A stretch of DNA of 64,000 bases from NCBI RefSeq assembly GCF_001668675.1, contig NZ_LZKQ01000210.1, forward strand, positions 1 through 64,000. Reading direction: 5' to 3'. Made by a program: the position numbers and the translations under genes. Positions 46,521 to 55,041 of the stretch are shown piece after piece. The notes under the pieces are model-generated. The model did no database searches and was not told the origin of the DNA. It worked only from the letters and a program-made list of their open reading frames with translations. The DNA is from Mycobacterium asiaticum (GTDB lineage Bacteria > Actinomycetota > Actinomycetes > Mycobacteriales > Mycobacteriaceae). Position 1 is the stretch's first letter. The number at the start of each line of letters is the position of its first letter.

Positions 46521-47610
46521 GAACGGCATCGACCCGTTGCTGCTGGGGCAACGGGTAGTCGCAATTCTGGAAACGGGCCTGCGCACCGCGACGTACAAGT
46601 TGGCCACATTGATGGCCCTTGTGGACTTCTGTATTGAGAATCTTCCGGCGTGCCCGGATGATGCCGTTTTGGTCCCCCTCCGGGACTTGGCGCATCGCGT
46701 GCTGGAGATTTATTGGCGACAGATGCGCCCCTTCGATGGCCGTGAACTTCAACAGTCCACCCAGCCGAAGGCACGAATCTTGAACGCTGCTGACCAGTTA
46801 CGTAGTGCCGCGGCGGCGGGACACAGCGGCATGGCGCTGGACGTGGCGATCATGCGCGCGCCGGATGTTTATCGGCGGGCGATCGACCAGATCACCCTGT
46901 GTCTGGCTCAGCAACCGCTGCACCGGCTGCAGCGGTTGCCCGGTTCTCGGGCCAGCGACCCGTTCCTCTACGACGACTCCTTCCTGCACGATCATGTGTC
47001 GCGCTCGGCGTTGCGAGAACACGGGGACGCCATCCGGCTGCATCCCGGCGTGGCACACGGCCTGGCCCGGCTCGCCGGCTTGCTGAAGCCGGCGCTGGAA
47101 ATTATGTGGGTCGAGGACGTCCGGCGCATGAACAGATTTCTGCAGGCCGACGTGCCCGACGTTGCGGGGCACCTGTTCGGTCGTGAACGCACCGCGCTGG
47201 CCGCCGTCCGGGGACCGCTGAAGGACGCGTTCGGCGCGCACTGCTTCTACTGCGGCACCCACCTACCGGAGGACAACCCGATCGACCACGTCCTGCCCTG
47301 GTCGTTGGTAGGGATCGATGGCCTGGCCAACCTCGTGCTGTCCTGCGCGCGGTGCAACGGCGACAAGAGCGGCGCATTACCCGCCACAGGCATAGTCGAC
47401 CGAGTGTTGGAACGCGACCGAAACCTGTTGGAGCAGATAGCAACCGACATCCAGTGGCCAACCCAGCGCCGGCGCGTGATAGCCGCGGCACGCGGCATCT
47501 ACCGCGGTCAACCGCCGGGCGTACCGACCTGGTCCGGTTACCGAGGGAGCAGACGGCTGGACATCAGCGTCCCGCCCTGGTGGATCGTGGCCGACTACCG
47601 CGAACGCTAG
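46513..47610 (+). CDS. HNH endonuclease-like protein
   Basis: Protein of 365 residues. The N-terminal ~60 residues ([20 protein letters not shown] and [20 protein letters not shown]) are shared by a family of stand-alone HNH proteins. The HNH centre is near residue 246: CFYCGTHLP, then [21 protein letters not shown] and [10 protein letters not shown], with two CxxC zinc pairs, the catalytic His (DHVLP) and Asn ([12 protein letters not shown]). The start ATG 46513 overlaps the VTT gene by eight bases, so it is translationally coupled. No restriction methyltransferase is nearby. A defence or DNA-processing role is possible but not shown. Confidence 0.8.
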   Translation: MTENGIDPLLLGQRVVAILETGLRTATYKLATLMALVDFCIENLPACPDDAVLVPLRDLAHRVLEIYWRQMRPFDGRELQQSTQPKARILNAADQLRSAAAAGHSGMALDVAIMRAPDVYRRAIDQITLCLAQQPLHRLQRLPGSRASDPFLYDDSFLHDHVSRSALREHGDAIRLHPGVAHGLARLAGLLKPALEIMWVEDVRRMNRFLQADVPDVAGHLFGRERTALAAVRGPLKDAFGAHCFYCGTHLPEDNPIDHVLPWSLVGIDGLANLVLSCARCNGDKSGALPATGIVDRVLERDRNLLEQIATDIQWPTQRRRVIAAARGIYRGQPPGVPTWSGYRGSRRLDISVPPWWIVADYRER

Positions 47611-48560
47611 TTCCCAGCAGTCGTCCGCTGCGCGGTGACGAACAAGTTGCCCGGTACCCGGTCTTCGACCTCCCTGGGCGGCCGGCGATCGAACCGGGCC
47701 ATCAGCTCGTCGGCGGGTGCGACTGACACCTTCCAGCCGTGCCGACGGAACCAGTCACCCACGTCCTCGCGCTCCTCGAAGTACCACAGCTCATCGGTGC
47801 GGGGAATCTCGCGCTGCGGGTCCACCCGCGCCATCACCTCGCGCAGGCGATCCATCCGTGCCCGACGATCCGCCCGCTTCTGCTCGTCGAGGAATGTGGG
47901 GCCCAGCGCTTCGACAGCAACCCGGCTCCCGTCGGCCGCCAGCCCGTGCACCCGGTCGAACAGCAGGTCCTGAGCCGCGGCGGGCAGGTACGGCAGGAGC
48001 CCCTCGGCCGACCAGGCGCTGGGCGCCGACGGATCAAACCCCGCCTCTCGCAATGCGGCCGGCCAGTCCTGCCGCAGGTCCACCGCGACCGGGATGCGCC
48101 GGCAAGTCGGCTCCGCCCCGTGCTCGGCCAACGTCGACGACTTGAACTGCAGCACCCTGGTCTGATCCAGCTCGTAGACCGTCGTCCCCGACGGCCACGG
48201 CAACCGCCACGACCGTGCGTCCAAACCGGCCGCCAGGATCACCGCCTGCCGGATGCCCGACCTGGTCGCATCGGCGAAGAACCGGTCGAAAAACGCTGTC
48301 CGCGAAGCCATATAGTCGACCATCGCCTGCATCTGCAGCGGCAGGTCCGGTTCCACTTCGATCACCTCAGCCGGCAGCTGCGGCGCGGAATGCCAATTCC
48401 ACACCCCGTCGCCGGCGGCGTCGAGGAAAATCTGCGCGAACGGGTCGCTGATCAACGGATCCGCGCTGCGCGTTTCCGCCGCACGCGCGGCGGCCACTCC
48501 CAGCGCCGTAGCTCCGACGCTCTCGGTGATCTCCCAGCTGTCGTTATCGGTACGCACCAT
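47607..48560 (-). CDS. SAM-dependent methyltransferase (PF04072/TIGR00027)
   Basis: Class I methyltransferase of 317 residues, member of the large mycobacterial family annotated as putative SAM-dependent methyltransferases. It starts [20 protein letters not shown], has the SAM site [33 protein letters not shown] and [14 protein letters not shown] 48560 is preceded by GGGAGGAA. The stop overlaps the HNH stop in CTAG (47607-47610). A near-identical-type gene lies 82 bases upstream, a tandem duplication. The substrate is unknown. Confidence 0.92.
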   Translation of the reverse strand: MVRTDNDSWEITESVGATALGVAAARAAETRSADPLISDPFAQIFLDAAGDGVWNWHSAPQLPAEVIEVEPDLPLQMQAMVDYMASRTAFFDRFFADATRSGIRQAVILAAGLDARSWRLPWPSGTTVYELDQTRVLQFKSSTLAEHGAEPTCRRIPVAVDLRQDWPAALREAGFDPSAPSAWSAEGLLPYLPAAAQDLLFDRVHGLAADGSRVAVEALGPTFLDEQKRADRRARMDRLREVMARVDPQREIPRTDELWYFEEREDVGDWFRRHGWKVSVAPADELMARFDRRPPREVEDRVPGNLFVTAQRTTAGN

Positions 48561-48642
48561 GCGATTTCCTCCCTCACTGCCATGCCAGTGGCGAAAGTAC
48601 GGGAGCTGCTTGTGAACCGGCTGTACGTCTGTTGGGCGGACG

Positions 48643-49584
48643 CTACTCGCGCACCGCTGAGACGAACTGGGTGCGGGGCGAGGTGTCCTCCACCCCCTCG
48701 GGGATCCCGCGGCCGTAACCCGCCATCAACTCCGGCGCAGGCGTCACCGTCGCGGCCCAGCCGTGCCGCCCCAACCACTGGCCGACGTCCTCGCGTTCCT
48801 CGAAATACCAGAGTTCGTCGGTCCGCGGCAGCTCGCGCTGCGGATCCGCCTGCGTCACCAACGCGCGTAACCGATCCATCCGCTCCCTGCGTTGCGCGCG
48901 AATGCCTTCATCCATCCAATCCGGGCCGGGCGCCTCCACGGCGATGCGGCTACCGGCCGCGGCCAGCCCGTGAATCCGTTCGAACAGCAACTCGTGCGCC
49001 GCGGCGGGCAGGTAGGGCAGCAAACCCTCCACCGACCAGGCGCTCGGCTCCGACGGGTCAAACCCGGCACTCCGCAGCGCCGCCGGCCAATCGTGGCGCA
49101 GGTCCACCGCGACGGCGACCCGGTTGCAGGTCGGCTCGGCGCCGTGTTCGGCCAAGGTCGACACCTTGAACTCCAGCACCTTGGGCTGGTCGAGTTCGTA
49201 GACCGTGGTGCCGTCGGGCCAGGGCAGCCGCCAGGCTCGCGAATCCAGACCGGACGCCAAAATCACGGCCTGGTTCACGCCGGCGCGGGCGGCGTCGAGG
49301 AAGAAGGTGTCGAAGAAGGCAGTCCGCGAAGCCATGTAGCCGACCATTGCTCGCATCTGCACGCCCAGGTTGGGTTCGGCTTCCAAGACCTCTGCGGGCA
49401 GGTCGGGCGCGGCGAACCAGTTCCAGATCCCGTCGCCGACGGCATCGAGGAAGATGCGCGCGAACGGATCACTGATCAGCGGGTTTTCGCTCTCGGTTTC
49501 CGCGGCACGGCCCGCTGCCACACCCAGCGCGGTGGCGCCGACGCTTTCGGTGATCTCCCACGTGTCGTCATCGGTCCGCGTCAT
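48643..49584 (-). CDS. SAM-dependent methyltransferase, tandem paralogue
   Basis: Member of the same family, 313 residues: [77 protein letters not shown] before ATG 49584 (MTRTDDD) supports the start. It resembles its downstream neighbour along the whole length, so a duplication is clear. Divergent from the large membrane protein gene by 128 bases. Confidence 0.92.
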   Translation of the reverse strand: MTRTDDDTWEITESVGATALGVAAGRAAETESENPLISDPFARIFLDAVGDGIWNWFAAPDLPAEVLEAEPNLGVQMRAMVGYMASRTAFFDTFFLDAARAGVNQAVILASGLDSRAWRLPWPDGTTVYELDQPKVLEFKVSTLAEHGAEPTCNRVAVAVDLRHDWPAALRSAGFDPSEPSAWSVEGLLPYLPAAAHELLFERIHGLAAAGSRIAVEAPGPDWMDEGIRAQRRERMDRLRALVTQADPQRELPRTDELWYFEEREDVGQWLGRHGWAATVTPAPELMAGYGRGIPEGVEDTSPRTQFVSAVRE

Positions 49585-49712
49585 GCTCAGTCCTCCTCTA
49601 TCCCGGCACACGACGCTCGCGAGCGTACGTGAGCGGGATCGGCGGGGCCCGGCACGTTAAGTTGTCGTAGAACTGCCGACCGCGAGACCAACGGATCCGA
49701 AGGACCAGGACC

Positions 49713-52094
49713 GTGCACATGCGAGTTGACGGACGCGATATCACCGTGTCCGGCAGCTTGCTGCAACCACTCACTCGTCGGACCAACGACCTCATCCGGC
49801 TGGGGTTGGCCGCCGCCGCTCTCATAGCGGTCGTAACCAGCTCCTTGATCACCCGGCCACGCTGGGTCGCCCTGGAAAAGTCGATCTCCCAGATCGTCGG
49901 AGTGCTGACCCCTACCCAAGCCGATCTGGTGTACCTCGTGTACGGCATCGCAATCCTGGCCTTGCCGTTCGTGATCCTGATCGGCTTGATCCTGTCCCGG
50001 CAGTGGAAGTTGCTCGGCGCGTACGGCGCCGCGGCCCTGATGGCGATGCTGCCCCTGTCGATCAGCAGCAACCGGATCGCCGCGCCGAACTGGCACTTCG
50101 ACCTGTCGGACAAACTCACCACGCTGCCCGCGCAGTTCCTCGACGACCCGCGCTGGATCGCGATGCTCGCCGCGGTCCTGACTGTGTCCGGGCCCTGGCT
50201 GCCGGCTCGCTGGCGGCACTGGTGGTGGGCGCTGCTGCTGGCATTCGTACCGATCCACCTGGTGGTCAGCGCCATCGTGCCGGCCCGCGCCGTGGTGGGT
50301 CTGTCGGTGGGCTGGTTCGTCGGTGCGTTCGTGGTGCTGGTCGTAGGCACTCCCGCCTTGGAGGTGCCCCTGGAAGGCGCGGTCCGAGCCATGGCCAAAC
50401 GCGGGTTCCTGGTGTCCCGGCTGGTGGTGGTCCGACCGGGCGGACCGGGGCCGCTGGTGCTGTCGGCCGAATCCACCGATCCGGGATCGCGAGCGGCGGT
50501 CGAGTTGTACGGCCCGCATCAGCGCAGCGGCGGCGCGGTGCGTCAGCTGTGGTGGAAACTGCGGTTGCGCGGTTCCGAAACCGCACCCCTGCAAACCTCC
50601 ATGCGGCGCGCGGTGGAGCATCGCGCCCTGATGGCCATTGCCATCGGTGACACGGGCGTGGCCAATACGTCGACGATCGCGTTGGCGGTGCTCGACCGGG
50701 GGTGGACGCTGTATGCGCACCAGCCGGTGCAGGGTGTGCCGCTCGACGAGTGCGCAGGGGAAACGCCGGTGGCCCGGGTGTGGGAATCCCTGCGGGTCCT
50801 CAATGACCACCAGATCTCGCATGGGGATCTGCGCTGCAACGAAATCACCGTCGCCGACGGGAAGGTGTTGTTCGGCGGCTTCGGGGCCGCCGAATACGGT
50901 GCCACCGACGCACAGCTGCAGTCCGACATCGCTCAACTGTTGGTGACGACGTCCGCGTTGTACGACGCGCGGTGCGCGGTCGAGGCCGCGATCGAGGTCT
51001 TCGGCAAGGACACCATTCTGACCGCTGGCCGTCGGCTCACCAAATCCGCTGTGCCGAAGCGGATCCGACAGTCGGTCGCCAACGCCAAATCTGTCATCAC
51101 CGACGCCCGCGCCGAGGTGAAGCACCAGACCGGGGCCGACGAGATCGAAACCGAGACCATCACCCGGTTCAGCCGCTCCCAATTCATTCAGCTGGTGCTG
51201 TTGGGCGCACTGGTCTATGTCGCCTACCCCTTCATCAGCACGGTGCCGACCTTCTTCTCCGAGCTGCGGACCGCCAACTGGTGGTGGGCGCTGCTGGGCC
51301 TGGCCGTGTCGGCGCTGACCTACGTCGGTGCGGCGGGAGCGTTGTGGGCCTGCGCGGATGGATCGGTGAGCTTCTGGAAGCTGTCGATCATGCAGGTGGC
51401 CAATACCTTTGCCGCGACGACCACGCCCGCCGGGGTCGGCGGCCTGGCGCTGAGCACGCGGTTTCTGCAGAAGGGCGGACTGACCGCGTTGCGCGCCACC
51501 GCCGCGGTGGCGCTGCAGCAGTCGGTTCAGGTGATCGTGCACGTCGCGCTGTTGATTCTGTTCAGCGCCGTCGCCGGAACCTCAACCGACCTCTCGCATT
51601 TCGTCCCGAACGCCACCGTGCTGTACCTGATCGCCGGCGTGGCATTGGGCATCGTCGGGACCTTCCTGCTGGTGCCCAACCTACGGCGCTGGCTGGCCAC
51701 CGAACTGCGCCCCAAGCTCAAGGAGGTCACCGGTGACCTGGCTGAGCTCGCCCGTGAGCCCAGACGACTGGCACTGATCGTATTGGGCAGTGCCGGAACG
51801 ACTTTGGGCGCAGCTTTGGCACTGTGGGCCAGCGTCGAAGCGTTCGGCGGGGGCACCACGTTCGTTACCGTCACGGTGGTGACGATGGTCGGCGGAACCC
51901 TGGCCTCGGCCGCGCCCACCCCTGGCGGCGTCGGCGCGGTAGAGGCCGCCCTGATCGGTGGGCTCGCTGCCTTCGGGGTGCCCGCGGGCATCGGTGTGCC
52001 GTCGGTACTGCTGTACCGGGTGCTGACGTGTTGGCTGCCGGTGTTCGTCGGCTGGCCGGTGATGCGCTGGCTGACCAAGAACGACATGGTGTAA
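49713..52094 (+). CDS. MprF-like flippase fused to a pseudokinase domain
   Basis: Polytopic protein of 793 residues, by context and length the counterpart of Rv0585c (795). The N-terminal part has several transmembrane segments, the middle (residues 290-420) is kinase-like with HGDLRCNEITVADG but LFGGFGAAEYG where DFG should be, and the C-terminal third is the UPF0104/LPG-synthase transmembrane domain (FAATTTPAGVGGLALS, PTPGGVGAVEAALIGGL). The Asp of DFG is replaced by Gly, so the kinase is probably inactive. GTG 49713 or ATG 49719 are both possible starts. It may move a lipid-linked substrate across the membrane. Confidence 0.85.
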   Translation: MHMRVDGRDITVSGSLLQPLTRRTNDLIRLGLAAAALIAVVTSSLITRPRWVALEKSISQIVGVLTPTQADLVYLVYGIAILALPFVILIGLILSRQWKLLGAYGAAALMAMLPLSISSNRIAAPNWHFDLSDKLTTLPAQFLDDPRWIAMLAAVLTVSGPWLPARWRHWWWALLLAFVPIHLVVSAIVPARAVVGLSVGWFVGAFVVLVVGTPALEVPLEGAVRAMAKRGFLVSRLVVVRPGGPGPLVLSAESTDPGSRAAVELYGPHQRSGGAVRQLWWKLRLRGSETAPLQTSMRRAVEHRALMAIAIGDTGVANTSTIALAVLDRGWTLYAHQPVQGVPLDECAGETPVARVWESLRVLNDHQISHGDLRCNEITVADGKVLFGGFGAAEYGATDAQLQSDIAQLLVTTSALYDARCAVEAAIEVFGKDTILTAGRRLTKSAVPKRIRQSVANAKSVITDARAEVKHQTGADEIETETITRFSRSQFIQLVLLGALVYVAYPFISTVPTFFSELRTANWWWALLGLAVSALTYVGAAGALWACADGSVSFWKLSIMQVANTFAATTTPAGVGGLALSTRFLQKGGLTALRATAAVALQQSVQVIVHVALLILFSAVAGTSTDLSHFVPNATVLYLIAGVALGIVGTFLLVPNLRRWLATELRPKLKEVTGDLAELAREPRRLALIVLGSAGTTLGAALALWASVEAFGGGTTFVTVTVVTMVGGTLASAAPTPGGVGAVEAALIGGLAAFGVPAGIGVPSVLLYRVLTCWLPVFVGWPVMRWLTKNDMV

Positions 52095-52198
52095 CCGAGC
52101 CGGCAAAGTGAGCGGGGCAGATCACCTGGAGTTCGGCTAATCTCAGTCCGGATGTCGCCGGCGCTGGTACCGGGGCCCAATTTCGGGAGATGCGATAG

Positions 52199-52906
52199 AT
52201 GAAGGACCTCACCGCGATAGTGGCGACCGTGGCGGTCAGCCTGACGCTGGCCGGCTGCCACGCCGAGATCAAGACCGGTGGCAAGACGTCAACTTCCACG
52301 AGCACCTCGACATCGACCTCGACGGCCACCTCGTCCGCACCGGCCACCAGCAGTACGCCGGGGGCGCAGGCCAACAAGACGATCGCCGACTACATCGTCG
52401 AGAACCACATCACCGAGACCCCGGTTCACCCGGGCGACCCGGGCTCGCCGACCATCAACCTGCCGACCCCCAACGGGTGGCAGTTACTCCCACCCGGCGG
52501 CGCGCCGTACTGGGGAATCTCCTACGGGCAGCCCGCCGATCCCGCCGACCCGCCCACACTGGCGGCCTTGGTGTCCAAACTCACGGGCAACGCCGACCCG
52601 AACAAGATCCTCGAATATGCGCCCGGCGAGCTGAAGAACCTGCCCGAGTTCGAGGGCGGCAGCGCCAACGGCAAAGAATCCACCCTCGGTGTCCCGCCGG
52701 GGAAGAGCTTCAAGGCCTGGCAATTCGGCGGCTCCTACACGAAGAACGGCAAGAAGCGCACCGTCGCGCAGAAGACGGTCGTCATCCCAGCCGCAGACGG
52801 GCTCTACGTGCTGCAGATCAACGCCGACGCGCTGGACGACGAGACGGGCCAGTTGATGGATGCGACCGGCGTCATCGACGACCAGACCACCATCACCACT
52901 CCCTGA
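52199..52906 (+). CDS. lpqN: LpqN family lipoprotein
   Basis: Secreted lipoprotein of 235 residues, counterpart of Rv0583c. Signal peptide MKDLTAIVATVAVSLTLAGC with lipobox LAGC and a Thr/Ser-rich linker (about residues 30-50), then NKTIADYIVENHITETPVHPG and VAQKTVVIPAADGLYVLQIN of the LpqN/LpqT family. LpqN is a trehalose-dimycolate-transport accessory protein that meets MmpL3 partners, by published work on M. tuberculosis. TAATCT at 52138-52143 could be the -10 box. Confidence 0.92.
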   Translation: MKDLTAIVATVAVSLTLAGCHAEIKTGGKTSTSTSTSTSTSTATSSAPATSSTPGAQANKTIADYIVENHITETPVHPGDPGSPTINLPTPNGWQLLPPGGAPYWGISYGQPADPADPPTLAALVSKLTGNADPNKILEYAPGELKNLPEFEGGSANGKESTLGVPPGKSFKAWQFGGSYTKNGKKRTVAQKTVVIPAADGLYVLQINADALDDETGQLMDATGVIDDQTTITTP

Positions 52907-52979
52907 GTCGCCCGATCACCAACGGCCACTTTCTCAACTTGCCGGCGCTGTCCACCCCATTTGGTCTTACGGTGGTCAA

Positions 52980-53465
52980 ATGACAGAACAGTCGTATGCC
53001 GTCGATGTCGGGCACCCACCCTCGGCTTTGTTGCGGGCGGTGAACCCGGTGTTGAAGGCCTTGTTAGGTACTCCGCTCGCCGGTCCCTTGAGCAAGCAGC
53101 TGATGGTGCTGAACTTCACCGGACGAAAATCCGGGAAACAGTTCTCCCTTCCGGTGAGTGCGCACGTGATCGACGGCAACCTCTACGCGCTGGCCGGCGC
53201 CGGCTGGAAATACAACTTCAAGGGCGGCGCACCGGCGCAAGTCGTCTACGACGGGAAGACCACCGCGATGCGCGGCGAGCTACTTCCCGACGGGCCGGAG
53301 GTGCACGATCTCTACCACCGCTGCGCCCAGTCCTACGGCCCCAAGCGTGCCCAGCGCATGATGGGGCTCAAATTCCGGGACGACAACATCCCCACGCGGG
53401 AGGAGTTCGCCGAGGCGATCCAGCGGCAGAAGCTGGTGGCCATCAAGTTCACCCCGGTGGCGTAG
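52980..53465 (+). CDS. F420/FMN-type deazaflavin oxidoreductase (FDOR)
   Basis: Protein of 161 residues of the Ddn-like flavin/deazaflavin-dependent nitroreductase family (PF04075). Diagnostic: MVLNFTGRKSGKQFSLPVSAH, GWKYNFKGGAPAQVVYDG and VHDLYHRCAQSYGPKRA. These enzymes bind F420 or FMN and reduce quinones or nitro compounds at the membrane. ATG 52980 follows the end of lpqN by 73 bases. Confidence 0.85.
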   Translation: MTEQSYAVDVGHPPSALLRAVNPVLKALLGTPLAGPLSKQLMVLNFTGRKSGKQFSLPVSAHVIDGNLYALAGAGWKYNFKGGAPAQVVYDGKTTAMRGELLPDGPEVHDLYHRCAQSYGPKRAQRMMGLKFRDDNIPTREEFAEAIQRQKLVAIKFTPVA

Positions 53466-53478
53466 CGGTCGGAACCCT

Positions 53479-55041
53479 TTGCACACAACGCTTTTCGGCG
53501 TTCACCGTCGGCAGATGACGCTTGTCTGCTTGCTGTGCACGGTGCTGGCAGCGGGTCTGCTGCCCGGCTGTTCGCACCGGCCACCGGATCGGGTCTCCTA
53601 CGCCGGCGCACGATGCCCGCAGCCGAACTTCCCGGGTGTGCCGCAATCGGACCTGGGCCCGAACTACACCTGCGGCTATCTCACAGTGCCCGAGAACCGC
53701 GACGACCCGAAGAGCCGCACCATCCGGATCCTCGTCGCGCGGGTGAAGGCCGCGGCCGCCACGCCCAAACCCGATCCGATCGTGTTTCTCGCCGGTGGGC
53801 CCGGCGGTGCTGGGACACTGAATGCACCCGGGATAGTGGCCGCCGGCATGAACGCCGACCGCGACGTCATCTTCGTCAACCAGCGCGGCACGCTACACAG
53901 CGATCCACACCTGAGCTGCCCCGAGATGGACGACTTCGCCTCTCGGAGTCTGCAATTGACACTTCAGGCACCGGCCACCGCGGATTTGGACGCCAAAGTC
54001 GTCGCCGCGTGCCGCAAGCGCCTGGCCGCCTCCGGGGTCGATTTCACGGCGTACACCACAAGGGAAAATGCCGCCGATATTGCCGATCTGCGGGAGAAAT
54101 TGGGCGTCGACGAGTGGAACGTGTACGGCGTCTCCTACGGGACCGATCTGGCCCAGCAACTGCTTCGCGACCACCCCAAGGGCATCCGATCGATGGTGTT
54201 GGATTCGGTGGTCCCACCGCATCTCAATCTCATCGACAACTGGTGGCAGGCGCCCGCGAGCGGTCTGGCGGCCATCTTTCAAGCCTGCGCGGACCAGCCG
54301 CCGTGCGCCGCCGCGTACCCCAACCTGCCGACGGTGTTTTTGGACATGGTCAACAGTCTGAGCCAGACCCCGATCGATGTCACAACGTCGACGCCCACTG
54401 GCGAATCGACTCAGGTCACGATCGACGGCGCCAAGGTGGTGCCGCTCATACTCGACTGGAGCGCGGATCCCACGAAAGTGGTCGACATTCCGCGGATGAT
54501 CTTCGCCCTGTCCCGCGGTGACGGCGAATTGGCCGGCGCCGGCATCGCGGCGACGGCCCCGTCCGGGCCCGAGCGCGGGCTGCTGGGTGCCGGGCTGGCG
54601 CTGGGCACCTACTGTCAGGAAATGGCGGACTGGACCACCCCGGACCGGGCCCTGTCCCAGGCGCGCATGGCGATGCCCCAGCTGCCCGATGCGGTCCTGC
54701 GGGTCACCCCGACCGGCAGCTGGATCTTTCGGGAATGCGAAGCCTGGGGGCTGGGTCGGTCGGACACTGCGGACACCCTGCCGGTCCTGAGCAACGTCCC
54801 CACCCTGATCTTGTCCGGGGCGTTCGACTCGAGCACCGCGCCGAAGTGGATGCGGGAGGTGACGCCCGGCCTGAGTAACTCACTCGCACTGCGGTTCCCC
54901 TGGGTCGGTCACGGCGTGATACCGACATCGCGCTGCGCGCAGACGATAACGACCGCCTTCTTTGACAATCCCCGAACCGACGTGGACCAATCGTGCATCG
55001 CGGACACCACGATGCCGACGTTCAGCCTGCCGCAGGGATGA
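53479..55041 (+). CDS. Secreted alpha/beta-hydrolase lipoprotein
   Basis: Protease- or esterase-like alpha/beta hydrolase of 520 residues of the TAP-like group. An export signal with twin Arg (HRRQMTLVCLLCTVLAAG) and lipobox LLPGC begins the protein; the TTG 53479 start is needed to keep the Arg residues. The oxyanion is in VFLAGGPGGAGTL, the nucleophile in VYGVSYGTDLAQQ, the acid in LSGAFDSSTAPKW and the His in WVGHGVIPT. Its stop overlaps the next start as ATGA, so it is coupled to the FUSC gene. Confidence 0.88.
   Translation: MHTTLFGVHRRQMTLVCLLCTVLAAGLLPGCSHRPPDRVSYAGARCPQPNFPGVPQSDLGPNYTCGYLTVPENRDDPKSRTIRILVARVKAAAATPKPDPIVFLAGGPGGAGTLNAPGIVAAGMNADRDVIFVNQRGTLHSDPHLSCPEMDDFASRSLQLTLQAPATADLDAKVVAACRKRLAASGVDFTAYTTRENAADIADLREKLGVDEWNVYGVSYGTDLAQQLLRDHPKGIRSMVLDSVVPPHLNLIDNWWQAPASGLAAIFQACADQPPCAAAYPNLPTVFLDMVNSLSQTPIDVTTSTPTGESTQVTIDGAKVVPLILDWSADPTKVVDIPRMIFALSRGDGELAGAGIAATAPSGPERGLLGAGLALGTYCQEMADWTTPDRALSQARMAMPQLPDAVLRVTPTGSWIFRECEAWGLGRSDTADTLPVLSNVPTLILSGAFDSSTAPKWMREVTPGLSNSLALRFPWVGHGVIPTSRCAQTITTAFFDNPRTDVDQSCIADTTMPTFSLPQG

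Noticed and set aside
49587-51542. Minus-strand frame of 651 codons
   Set aside because: Antisense to the membrane flippase gene; Gln/His/Arg-rich shadow text without domains.
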